Part shown: one piece after another, positions 15,002 through 22,725 of the stretch
How the letters are laid out: each line of letters opens with the position of its first letter
Position numbering within the stretch: the stretch's first letter is position 1
Source: Hyphomicrobiales bacterium
GTDB lineage: Bacteria; Pseudomonadota; Alphaproteobacteria; Rhizobiales; CAJQND01
Assembly: GCA_028285595.1 (NCBI GenBank)
Contig: JANQOW010000012.1
Coordinates: 1 to 35,869 of the forward strand
Direction: 5' to 3'
DNA: 35,869 bases
Made by a program: the position numbers and the translations under genes
Notes under the pieces: generated by a model
Seen by the model: only the letters and a program-made list of their open reading frames with translations
Told to the model about the DNA's origin: nothing
Databases searched by the model: none

Positions 15002-16209
15002 GCGGCCTTAAACCTCCTTAGAACGGAGACCTTAACCCGTTCGATTTGATCGATCAGCCAGTCCAAAGTCGGCTCCAATCTGGCCGGTTTCAATGTGAAG
15101 CAGGTGTGGTGGAAATGCCATATGGCAAATGTGGCCAGGGCGACGAAAGGAAGCCATATGGCAATCCACGGCGACGCCTTGCCAAGAAACACCGCCAATG
15201 CGCCCTGCTCCAGGACTTCATGGTAGACCACCAACAAAACCACCGCGAGCGCAAAGCGATAGGCCCGGTGTCCCCGTCGTCGCCCAATGGCAAACGGCAC
15301 GGCCAGGATGGGCAAGATCATGATCGAGAGAACCGTGACCACCCGCTTGTGAAACTCGCCGCGCATCTTCTCAACGGTGGTTTTTTCAGGCGGCTTGCCT
15401 CGAAGCTTGATCAGCTCCAGCAGCGACAGCTCTCGATGATCTATCCCGCGCACTCTGAACTGGGTGCCCACAACACGGCCAATGGGCGTATCCACATTGT
15501 TGAACTCACCCACAACATGAGGCGGCAGAGGCGTGTTGCTAAAGTCAGCTCTCACCACACCGTCAATCCGGAGCCTGTGGCCTTCCCTGAGGCGCAATAT
15601 CGGCCGCGGATCGCCCTCGTGCTCCACCAGCGCACCGCCGGTGGAGGTTAAGGTCAGACTGCCGCCGGTCTCTTTGTCCTCAAACAGGAAAATTCGCTCG
15701 AACTGATTGTTTTTGCGAGACAGTTTATCGAGAATGAAGGTTCTGGAACCGGCCTGCATGAAGACGCCCGCTTCGGCGAGAAAGAAGATCTCCACGTTCT
15801 GCACCGAGTGGACAATCGCTCTGAAGGCATAGCGCGCCTGTGGCTGGACCCACCCGACAATCAGAAGAGCGAGCATCGTGAAAAACGCTGCCACGATCAT
15901 CACCGGTCTCACCAGTTGGTGCAAGCCGATGCCGGTTGCCATAAAGGCGTCCAGTTCGCTGTTTTTTGACAGAGAGTTAAAGCCGAACAACAGGCCCAGG
16001 AACAAGGCGGCCGGCAGCGCCAGACCCAAATAGTGCGGCACCAGGTACGCCAGCATCTCAAACACGATGCCAAGGGAGTTCTTTTTGCCCAACGTGATGT
16101 CAAGCAGCCTCACCAAACGGTCGGCCAACAGAACCAATAATCCAATGGCAATGGCCGACAACAGCGGCTTGGCGATCGTTTTGGCGATATATCTTCCCGT
16201 AATGTTCAA
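14998..16209 (-). CDS. lptF: LptF-like permease (YjgP/YjgQ family)
   Basis: This 403-residue partner of the downstream LptG-like protein has N-terminal helices (starting IAIGLLVLLADRLVRLLDI), a NSELDAFMATGIG cytoplasmic coupling segment near 85-97 that in LptF contacts the ATPase, a periplasmic jellyroll (about 140-275) and C-terminal helices followed by a longer basic tail (LDWLIDQIERVKVSVLRRFK). It begins four bases after the HIT gene stop and overlaps lptG by four bases, which means tight co-translation. Whether it carries LPS or sphingolipid depends on whether the genome has a second lptFG pair. Confidence 0.88.
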   Translation of the reverse strand: MNITGRYIAKTIAKPLLSAIAIGLLVLLADRLVRLLDITLGKKNSLGIVFEMLAYLVPHYLGLALPAALFLGLLFGFNSLSKNSELDAFMATGIGLHQLVRPVMIVAAFFTMLALLIVGWVQPQARYAFRAIVHSVQNVEIFFLAEAGVFMQAGSRTFILDKLSRKNNQFERIFLFEDKETGGSLTLTSTGGALVEHEGDPRPILRLREGHRLRIDGVVRADFSNTPLPPHVVGEFNNVDTPIGRVVGTQFRVRGIDHRELSLLELIKLRGKPPEKTTVEKMRGEFHKRVVTVLSIMILPILAVPFAIGRRRGHRAYRFALAVVLLVVYHEVLEQGALAVFLGKASPWIAIWLPFVALATFAIWHFHHTCFTLKPARLEPTLDWLIDQIERVKVSVLRRFKAA

Positions 16210-16213
16210 TGCA

Positions 16214-16645
16214 CTACCCGGCCCAAACAGCTTTCAAAGCCGCCAGCAGTTTGCCCTGCAAGTCTCCATCCGCCGTCACGGCACTGGACAAATCCGGCAC
16301 GGCCGGCCAACCGGCATCTGGAAAGGAAATTCCTTCAAAGCTCTGGGTCTCGCTATAGCGCGGGATCACATGCATGTGCACATTGGGATCCACCATCATG
16401 AGCATCAGGTAATTGAGCTTCTGATAGGGGCGGAAAGCTTGAAGAGATGTTTCGATCTGACGGGTGGCCACGGCCAGTTCTGCAAAGGCCGGCGGACTGA
16501 TCTCAGAAAACGCCTCCACTTCCTCTTTGCAGACCAGCACCAGGGCACCCAGGGTGGCCTGTTGACCCCGCAGCAGGATGCACCAATGATCCAGCTCCTT
16601 CACCAGGCTGCCCGGATACCCGAACTTCTCCATAGTCTGGTTCAT
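16214..16645 (-). CDS. HIT-superfamily protein
   Basis: This 143-residue protein of the histidine triad superfamily has the active-site segment NVHMHVIPRY at 88-97. The first histidine of the canonical H-x-H-x-H triad is Asn88, a known variant among Ap4A-hydrolase-like members; His90 and His92 (likely the nucleophile) are kept. Such enzymes cleave nucleoside 5'-phosphate diesters, including CDP-lipids in the case of the distantly related Cdh. It is first in the operon that makes CDP-dependent lipids, so a role on CDP intermediates or released nucleotides is possible but unproven. Confidence 0.85.
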   Translation of the reverse strand: MNQTMEKFGYPGSLVKELDHWCILLRGQQATLGALVLVCKEEVEAFSEISPPAFAELAVATRQIETSLQAFRPYQKLNYLMLMMVDPNVHMHVIPRYSETQSFEGISFPDAGWPAVPDLSSAVTADGDLQGKLLAALKAVWAG

Positions 16646-16688
16646 CTCAGGATGGCCTTCTCAATAACGGCTTCACTGCCGTGTTAAG

Positions 16689-17594
16689 TCAATCAAACGT
16701 GACCGCAACGTGGCGAAGCTCGGCAAATTGTACTGCATTTGAGCTCATCCCTCTGATCTTCACATCGCACCGCCATGCCCCTTCGTCGCGGCGGATTTGG
16801 TAGAGATTCCAAGCGGCTGCAGGTTTATGCCTGGTTTCCCTTGCAGATGCGGAGGGTACGCCAAAAACGTGAGTCGTACCATGGGCGGTTTTTAAGGGTT
16901 CATGCATGTGCCGGTGATTGTGCCCGTGCAAGACCAACTCAGCACCCTCTGCAACGAGTATGTCGCGCAGATCGCCTGCGTTCCACAAGGCTTTGCGCCA
17001 CGTTGCCTGACCGGGCAAGGGCGGGTGATGGATCAGCACTGTGCGGAAGAACCCCTGCTGGCGGAGGCGGGGCAAAAGCGTCTTGAGCGCACCGAGTTGC
17101 CGCTTACTCACCCGCCCGCCGGCTGCAAACCAGGCGCTGGGGACCGAAGACGACAAGGCAATCATGGCTACGTTTTTGCGCACGCGCACGTAAGGAAACC
17201 CGTCCTTTGCGGCCTGCTCGGGCACGGCGTACTCGCCTTTCATATTCTGCTGCCAGCGGCCGGGGCCCTCCTCATGAGCAATCTTCACATAGGCATCATG
17301 ATTGCCCGGTATCACCGCAACCCGGTCGGCCGGTCCAAGACTGGCGAGCCACCTGCCGGCAGCGGCAAATTCCGCCGGCAGCCCAATGTTGGTGAGATCG
17401 CCGGTTACCGCAATATGATCGGGCTGAAAGGTCTGCATGTCCTCTACCAGGCCCGCCAGAACAGCGGGGTCGTGCACATGCTTACGATTGAGGTGCCACG
17501 ACTGGTATCCAAGGATGCGCTTGCACAGCAATTGCGTGACTTTGGCCGTGGTCATAGGCAGATGAGGATCTGAGATGTGTGCGAGCTTAACCAT
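16689..17594 (-). CDS. Calcineurin-like metallophosphoesterase
   Basis: This ~301-residue protein has the full two-metal metallophosphoesterase set: D9-x-H11 in HISDPHL, a GDLTN near 66, GNHDAY near 97, a single His in VLIHHPPLPGQ, and GHNHRH near 224. It has no signal peptide or membrane helix, so it acts in the cytoplasm or at the membrane face. Relatives hydrolyse cyclic nucleotides, UDP-diacylglucosamine or phospholipid headgroups. It lies just upstream of the HIT-lptFG-headgroup operon on the same strand (43-base gap) and may belong to it, e.g. removing a terminal phosphate from a headgroup. ATG 17594 starts the conserved sequence; ATG 17609 is the alternative. Confidence 0.88.
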   Translation of the reverse strand: MVKLAHISDPHLPMTTAKVTQLLCKRILGYQSWHLNRKHVHDPAVLAGLVEDMQTFQPDHIAVTGDLTNIGLPAEFAAAGRWLASLGPADRVAVIPGNHDAYVKIAHEEGPGRWQQNMKGEYAVPEQAAKDGFPYVRVRKNVAMIALSSSVPSAWFAAGGRVSKRQLGALKTLLPRLRQQGFFRTVLIHHPPLPGQATWRKALWNAGDLRDILVAEGAELVLHGHNHRHMHEPLKTAHGTTHVFGVPSASARETRHKPAAAWNLYQIRRDEGAWRCDVKIRGMSSNAVQFAELRHVAVTFD

Positions 17595-17612
17595 GCGCCG
17601 AAATATCATTTC

Positions 17613-17627
17613 AGGCGCCGGGCGCCT
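17613..17627. promoter_or_regulatory. GC-rich palindrome in divergent region
   Basis: AGGCGCC-G-GGCGCCT is a perfect 15-base palindrome in the 122-base region between the divergent metallophosphoesterase and nucleotidyltransferase genes. A TTGACA hexamer begins six bases after it on the plus strand (17633). An operator is possible; the binding factor is unknown. Confidence 0.35.
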
Positions 17628-17716
17628 TTGCGTTGACAGCGTCTCAGACCGGTGCCATTGAGTGCCATCCTCTCCAACAGAGTATCACTAGTCCACGGGT
17701 TTTGGGGTATTTGCAA

Positions 17717-18445
17717 GTGAAAGTCATCATTTTGGGAGCCGGCCAAGGCAAGCGTTTGCTGCCCCTAACCGAGATGGTGCCGAAGGCCCTGCTCGATGTG
17801 GGGGGACGGTCTTTGATCGGCCGTCAGATCGACGCCTTTGTTGCCTGCGGGATCAAGGAGTTTGTGGTGGTCACCGGCTATGGCGACGGCTTGATGGAAG
17901 CCGCGTTGAAGGAGATTTCATCGGACCTGGGCATTCAGGTGCGCACGGTCTTCAACCCGTTCTACAGCGTGTCCGACAATCTGGCGAGCTGCTGGATGGC
18001 ACGCCACGAAATGACCGGTGATTTTATCCAGGTGAACGGGGACAATATCTTCAAAGCCGACCTGGTGGCCCATCTGTTGGCCGCGCCTCAGGCGGAAGTG
18101 ACCGTGGCGATCAATCACAAGGAAAGCTACGACGCCGACGATATGAAGGTGATGATGGACGCAGAGCGGGTCACGGAGATCGGCAAACGCCTGCCGCTGG
18201 AAGCCGTGGATGCTGAAGCCATCGGCTTCTATCTGTTCCGCGGAGACGGCGGGCAGAAATATGCCGACGTGCTCGACAGCATGGTGCGCGGACCTCAGGG
18301 ACTGAAGCAGTGGTTTGTGACCGCGGTCGCAGGTCTCAGCAAGATTGTGGATGTGCGCGCCCACGCCTTTGACGATTATGAGTGGGCCGAAGTTGATTTT
18401 CCGGCCGATCTGCAGCATGCGCGGCAGGTGGTGGCGAATTGGTAG
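17717..18445 (+). CDS. LicC-like sugar/alcohol-phosphate nucleotidyltransferase
   Basis: This 242-residue single-domain enzyme has the pyrophosphorylase signature GAGQGKR (7-13), PLT and Lys23 in PKALL, and the metal-binding Asp109 in VNGDN. It looks most like LicC-type and inositol-phosphate cytidylyltransferases (note SDNLASCWMARHEM), so it probably joins NTP, likely CTP, to a small phosphorylated alcohol. In this locus that would supply an activated headgroup. I chose GTG 17717, with GGGG nine bases upstream and homology starting at KVIILGAG; TTG 17711 is an alternative and the upstream in-frame ATG is improbable. It is the only plus-strand gene in the middle of the locus and converges with the MobA-like gene. 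Confidence 0.85.
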   Translation: MKVIILGAGQGKRLLPLTEMVPKALLDVGGRSLIGRQIDAFVACGIKEFVVVTGYGDGLMEAALKEISSDLGIQVRTVFNPFYSVSDNLASCWMARHEMTGDFIQVNGDNIFKADLVAHLLAAPQAEVTVAINHKESYDADDMKVMMDAERVTEIGKRLPLEAVDAEAIGFYLFRGDGGQKYADVLDSMVRGPQGLKQWFVTAVAGLSKIVDVRAHAFDDYEWAEVDFPADLQHARQVVANW

Positions 18446-18455
18446 AAGACCTGGC

Positions 18456-19247
18456 CTAAGGGGTTTCAGGCCGCTCCGAAAGCAGTTGCTCCACCAGATC
18501 CTTGTCTTCCGGCTTGTCCACATCCACAGCCGCTGACGCGAACGGCAGCAGCACAGGAACCGCGGTCGCGCCCAATTTTTCGGAGGCCAGCTCGAACGCG
18601 CGGTCCAGGCTCATGCCCCCGGTCATCCAGGATGTGAGCGCACCCATGCCGAATGCTCCAATCAGCTTCCAGGGCTTCTTGCGGTTCTTGTCGGCCTGTT
18701 GCCAGAAGCGCACGAAGTTCAGCCCCTGCGCAGAGTTGATGGCGAACAGGTTGCAGCCGGACACGGAGACGTCGGAGAATTTCATGTACGTGCGCCGGGT
18801 TTCCGGCAGCTCGGCGGTTATGGTCTCGCGGGTCGCTAGACCCACGGCAAGATCGGCGCCGGTACTCGCCGCCATCTGCAGGAAATGCGAGACGATCGCC
18901 GGGGTCAGAAGCGCATGATCTGCTGTTGTGACGAGAACCGGCCACTGCGTTGCGGGGCGTTTTAGGGTGGCAAGCACCGAGGCGGGAGCCGATGTTGATG
19001 ACGGGACAACCTCAACGGCTGGGCCCGGACCCAAAGCGGCGCGCACCGCCTCCGGATCATCGATCGAAATGGATATGTGGGCCACGTCAGGGCATTTCAA
19101 AAGCGCATCCACCACGCGCGCCAGCATGGGCGTGCCGCCAACGGGCACCAGGCACTTGTGATCCACATGAAAGGCCGTGGCCATGGGATCGGATGGCCCC
19201 CGACCGGCGGCCATCACCAGGGCGTCATATTTCACCATCCCGATCAC
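18456..19247 (-). CDS. MobA-like nucleotidyltransferase
   Basis: This 263-residue protein has a MobA-like NTP-transferase fold with VMAAGRG near the N-terminus, a substrate-side Lys in DHKCLVPVGGTPML, and TTADHALLTP with the metal-binding Asp. The second half carries family-unusual segments (TRRTYMKFSDVSVSGCNLFAINS, GALTSWMTGGMSLDRAFE). Substrate unknown; next to ceramide synthase and the exporter it probably activates a sphingolipid headgroup or sugar. It starts at GTG 19247, overlapping the ceramide synthase stop as GTGA; ATG 19238 is an alternative. It is the second separate nucleotidyltransferase of the locus. Confidence 0.82.
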   Translation of the reverse strand: MIGMVKYDALVMAAGRGPSDPMATAFHVDHKCLVPVGGTPMLARVVDALLKCPDVAHISISIDDPEAVRAALGPGPAVEVVPSSTSAPASVLATLKRPATQWPVLVTTADHALLTPAIVSHFLQMAASTGADLAVGLATRETITAELPETRRTYMKFSDVSVSGCNLFAINSAQGLNFVRFWQQADKNRKKPWKLIGAFGMGALTSWMTGGMSLDRAFELASEKLGATAVPVLLPFASAAVDVDKPEDKDLVEQLLSERPETP

Positions 19248-20392
19248 AGCGCGCGCTCGTAAACGCGGTAACGCTTGTACGGATTGGCGTTCAAGCTTTC
19301 GATAATACCCCGGATCGCCATGTTATCCTCCAAAACCCAGGAGAGTTCTCCCAGACGGGTGCCCGCCGCCGCATGGTGCTGCCTGACGGCGTCGATGGCG
19401 GCGATGCCGAGAGCTGCGCCAAGCGCCGAGCCCTGGAACTGTTTGGCGACCCCCATCAGCGGCATACGGGCTGACGTCACGCCCCTTACTTTAAGGCGCC
19501 AGAGCAATTTGGCCCAGCCAAAGGGCAGAATTTTGCCGTTCAGATCGGCAATCGCCTCATTGATGTTGGGCAAAGACACCGCCATAGCGGCCGGCTCGCC
19601 CTGATAGTAGGCGATTGAAATGTACTCTTCAGGCACAAGGAGCTTCAGATTTTGCCCCAGGTGATTGATCTCAGCCTGGGTCATGGGCACGAACTTCCAA
19701 TTGTCGCTCCAGGCATCATTGAAGATCGAGATAATCACGTCCAGATCGCGGGCCAGGTTCTTCTTCGACAGTTTGCGCACGTCCATGTCGCCGGAGCGGG
19801 CGACCTTTTTCACCATGGCCGCCATGGCCCGGGGGATATCGTCTTGAGGGTCGTAGCAGTAGGCCAAAAGGTCCTTGGCCTTGGCATATCCGGCTTCTAA
19901 GATCCGGGCATCATAGTAGGGCCGGGCGTGTCCCATCAGGAATTGCGGCGGGGTCTCAAAGCCCTCCACAAGCAGGCCCACCTCCTCATTGATGGAATGA
20001 CTGAACGGGCCGCGGCTGCACACCATTCCGCGCGCCTTCAACCAGTCTTCCGCTGCGGCGAAAAGTGCAGCAAAGACCTCCCGATCATTTTCCGCCTCGA
20101 TGAAGCCGAATTGGCCCGCACCGTCATTGTGGTGCTCTTGGTGAAGCTCGCAGACCTGGGCGGAAATGCGGCCCACGCACTCACCCGCGCGCCAGGCGGT
20201 GAAAAGCTGAACCTCCGCATGCTGGTAGTAGGGATTGTTCTTCGCGCTCAGATGGTCCTGGCGCTCCAGATAGAGCGGCGGCACCCAATTCGGATCGTCG
20301 GCATAAAGCCGGAACGGCAAGGAGAGGAAAGCGTCCAGACCCGCCTTACCGGAGACCGCCTTAATCTCAATGCTGTGGGCGCTGCTCGTCAT
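19244..20392 (-). CDS. cerS: Bacterial ceramide synthase (bCerS), GNAT-like N-acyltransferase
   Basis: This 382-residue soluble protein has an N-terminal part of the type FRLYADDPNWVPPLYLERQ, then GRISAQVCELHQE, GQFGFIEAENDREVF and RGPFSHSINEEVGLL, and C-terminal DLNGKILPFGWAKLLWRLK and SWVLEDNMAIRGIIE. This is the large GNAT-like family, often annotated as hypothetical, to which Caulobacter bCerS belongs; bCerS N-acylates 3-ketosphinganine and is unrelated to eukaryotic CerS. It is second of three genes after the ABC exporter (12-base gap) and overlaps the MobA-like gene. Family recognition plus the spt/cerR context give high confidence, though the acyl chain preference is unknown. Confidence 0.85.
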   Translation of the reverse strand: MTSSAHSIEIKAVSGKAGLDAFLSLPFRLYADDPNWVPPLYLERQDHLSAKNNPYYQHAEVQLFTAWRAGECVGRISAQVCELHQEHHNDGAGQFGFIEAENDREVFAALFAAAEDWLKARGMVCSRGPFSHSINEEVGLLVEGFETPPQFLMGHARPYYDARILEAGYAKAKDLLAYCYDPQDDIPRAMAAMVKKVARSGDMDVRKLSKKNLARDLDVIISIFNDAWSDNWKFVPMTQAEINHLGQNLKLLVPEEYISIAYYQGEPAAMAVSLPNINEAIADLNGKILPFGWAKLLWRLKVRGVTSARMPLMGVAKQFQGSALGAALGIAAIDAVRQHHAAAGTRLGELSWVLEDNMAIRGIIESLNANPYKRYRVYERAL

Positions 20393-20404
20393 GCCTGTTG
20401 CGCT

Positions 20405-22153
20405 TCACGCCACGCGCGCCGGCTTCGTGCGTCCGGATTTGCGCGGCGGCTTGGGCTTTGGCGGTTTCGCCAGGCGCACCTGGCCGGCCTCCACCGTATA
20501 GAGACGGTCGGCAATGGCCGTCCAGGCCGGACGGTGGGTTACGGTGACGATGGTGTAGGCGCCCGTGAGCTCCTTGATGTTGTTGACAATTTCGCGCTCG
20601 GTCTCCGGGTCTAGCGCACTGGTCACCTCGTCGAGGATCAACAAGGTGGGATCGGTGACCAAGGCCCTGGCCAGGGCGATGCGTTGACGCTGACCTCCTG
20701 ACAGCTTGGTGCCCATCTCGCCCGCGATGGTTTCAACACCGTCCGGCAGTTTGGCAATGAAGTCCGCCGCGCCAGCCCGCTTGAGCGCCTTGTCGACCGC
20801 CTCCGCGCTCACGGTGTCATCGCCCAGAGTGATGTTTTCGCGGATGGTGCCGTGGAACAGACTGAGCTCCTGCGGCACATAACCGATCATCCGGCGCCAG
20901 GCCTTTAAGTCGATGTCCGTGAGGCTCACGCCATCAAGCGTGATACTGCCTTCGTCCGGGCGGTGAAGTCCGATCAGAAGATCGATGAGCGTCGTCTTCC
21001 CGGCACCGGACCCTCCGCGCAAAACAGTGATCTTGTTGGCCGGGATCTCCAGGTCGATGCCCCTGACCACAGGTGTTTCATCATGGGCGAAACTGACCTT
21101 GTGGAACTGCGCTCCGGTGCTCAGCGTGGGCGTTTTGGTGCCGGGATTGGACTCTGCAACCTCGGCCGTTGAGCGCAGCACATCTTCAAGCCGCCAGAAT
21201 GCCCCTTCCAACTGCGCAGCTTCCTGCAATGTGGCCTGAAGCTTGGAAATCACCGAGGTGACGTGGAAGAAGATGATCCCTGCCACCACGAGCTCCGATA
21301 AGGGCGTATTGAACTGCTTGGTTGAGATATAGACGGCAACACCGATGCACAGAGCCACAAGCGCTTCATGGCCATAGTTGCGTCCGTGGGACGCCAAAGA
21401 TTGGCGCACCAGAGATTTGCGCAGCACCCTGATCTTGCGGCTGAAGAGCTCGATAAAGGGGCCCTGGCGCTCCATCGATTTGAGGGGCTTGATGTTGTTC
21501 AATGTGTCCGAAACGTAGGTGACCAGATCGGATGTGCTGTCGGTTTGCTTGTAGCCGGCTTTTCGCGAAATCTTGACCAACCAGCCCAGCGCAAGCACCA
21601 AAAAGCAGCCGACAACAGCCCCGATCAGCGCCAGTTCCCGGGAGATCAGCAGGGCTGCGATCACATAGAAGATGGCTTGTACGAAGTAGGCAACGAAGCG
21701 CGCCGAGCGCTGGTAGGCGGTGCCCGCACGGGTGGCATCATTGGACAAGGCGTTGGCAATGCGGCCGACGCGTTGGTCTGCAAAATAGCTCCAGCGCGCA
21801 TTCAAGAGCTGGCGCACCAGGTTGGCGCGCATCACCGACACCACTTTGGCGATGGAGAAGGCCACATAGGCATAGGCGCCGAACGACAGGATCGACTTGA
21901 TCACCATGCCGGCAACGACCAGCCCCACCATGGTCTCAAACGTGTTGGGCAGACCCAGAACCCGCATGAGCCAGCCGATGAACTCAGCCATCTGGGAGCT
22001 GCTTTGGCTCTCTGAGCCGCCAAGATAGCCGATCAGCGGCACCAGTGCGCCGATGGAAACCATCTCAAACAGTCCGGCGGCCACCATGCACGCGAGCACC
22101 AGAAGGGGCTTGGTGCGGGCTGCACCGAAAAATATGCGAAAAATTGACTTCAT
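20405..22153 (-). CDS. MsbA-like type IV ABC exporter, candidate sphingolipid flippase
   Basis: This 582-residue half-transporter has six membrane helices (about 15-300) fused to an ATPase with Walker A GGSGAGKT (380-387), signature LSGGQ (484-488), Walker B LLILDE (504-509) and the H-loop in VTHRP. The tail is Lys/Pro/Arg-rich and basic. It is a homodimeric exporter; MsbA relatives flip lipid across the inner membrane. As the first gene of the unit with ceramide synthase, the parsimonious substrate is ceramide or its headgroup derivative. A sigma-70-like promoter lies just upstream. Lipoprotein or peptide export cannot be excluded from sequence. Confidence 0.88.
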   Translation of the reverse strand: MKSIFRIFFGAARTKPLLVLACMVAAGLFEMVSIGALVPLIGYLGGSESQSSSQMAEFIGWLMRVLGLPNTFETMVGLVVAGMVIKSILSFGAYAYVAFSIAKVVSVMRANLVRQLLNARWSYFADQRVGRIANALSNDATRAGTAYQRSARFVAYFVQAIFYVIAALLISRELALIGAVVGCFLVLALGWLVKISRKAGYKQTDSTSDLVTYVSDTLNNIKPLKSMERQGPFIELFSRKIRVLRKSLVRQSLASHGRNYGHEALVALCIGVAVYISTKQFNTPLSELVVAGIIFFHVTSVISKLQATLQEAAQLEGAFWRLEDVLRSTAEVAESNPGTKTPTLSTGAQFHKVSFAHDETPVVRGIDLEIPANKITVLRGGSGAGKTTLIDLLIGLHRPDEGSITLDGVSLTDIDLKAWRRMIGYVPQELSLFHGTIRENITLGDDTVSAEAVDKALKRAGAADFIAKLPDGVETIAGEMGTKLSGGQRQRIALARALVTDPTLLILDEVTSALDPETEREIVNNIKELTGAYTIVTVTHRPAWTAIADRLYTVEAGQVRLAKPPKPKPPRKSGRTKPARVA

Positions 22154-22200
22154 TACGTTTTTTAGTCGCTTGCGTTCGCGTTCACCCGAATCAAAGCCGG

Positions 22201-22229
22201 GTTATCTGCTATCTTTACCGGCGCTTCAA
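22201..22229 (-). promoter_or_regulatory. Promoter of the ABC exporter/ceramide synthase unit
   Basis: On the minus strand TTGAAG (22224-22229), a 17-base spacer and GATAAC (22201-22206) resemble a sigma-70 promoter, about 48 bases before the exporter ATG and inside the 98-base region shared with the divergent Nudix gene. Confidence 0.5.
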
Positions 22230-22251
22230 CACCTGATGCGATGCTTGTGAA

Positions 22252-22719
22252 ATGGGACGCACCCTCTACCGCATAGTAACACGCTTTCTGCTTCACCCTT
22301 GGTTTCGTTTAACACGGGGGCTAACCCTCGGCGTGCGCGTTCTGGTGCGCAACGAGCGAGGAGAGGTTCTGCTGGTGCGCCACACATACTCGCCCGGCTG
22401 GCTGCTGCCGGGCGGCGGGGTGGAACGCGGCGAAAACACCCAGGAGGCGGCGGCGCGCGAAGTGCTCGAAGAAACCGGCGTGACCATGGATCATCCGTTG
22501 CGTCTGGCCGGCATATACAATAACGACGCAATCTTTTATGGCGACTACGTGCTGCTCTATCTGGGCGAGACTTCAGAGCCGGTGTCCCAGAACGGCAGCC
22601 TTGAGATCGCCGAGGCCAGGTTTTTCGCTCCCAGCCAACTCCCCGAGGACATGACTAAAGGCACACAACGGCGTCTGCGCGAGATTTTGGAGGGTCAATC
22701 GGCCGTGCAGACCTGGTGA
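22252..22719 (+). CDS. Nudix hydrolase
   Basis: This 155-residue protein has a complete Nudix box, G-x5-E-x7-REVLEETGV, beginning at about residue 63 (GGVERGENTQEAAAREVLEE), with the TYSPGWLLPGGG strand before it. The N-terminal ~30 residues (LYRIVTRFLLHPWFRLTRG) are basic-aromatic and amphipathic, which suggests membrane contact and is unusual for a Nudix enzyme. These enzymes hydrolyse nucleoside diphosphates linked to another moiety. It is divergent from the exporter/ceramide synthase unit, so hydrolysis of an NDP- or CDP-linked lipid precursor is a reasonable guess. Its ATG lacks a strong ribosome binding site. Confidence 0.88.
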   Translation: MGRTLYRIVTRFLLHPWFRLTRGLTLGVRVLVRNERGEVLLVRHTYSPGWLLPGGGVERGENTQEAAAREVLEETGVTMDHPLRLAGIYNNDAIFYGDYVLLYLGETSEPVSQNGSLEIAEARFFAPSQLPEDMTKGTQRRLREILEGQSAVQTW

Positions 22720-22725
22720 TGCGCC

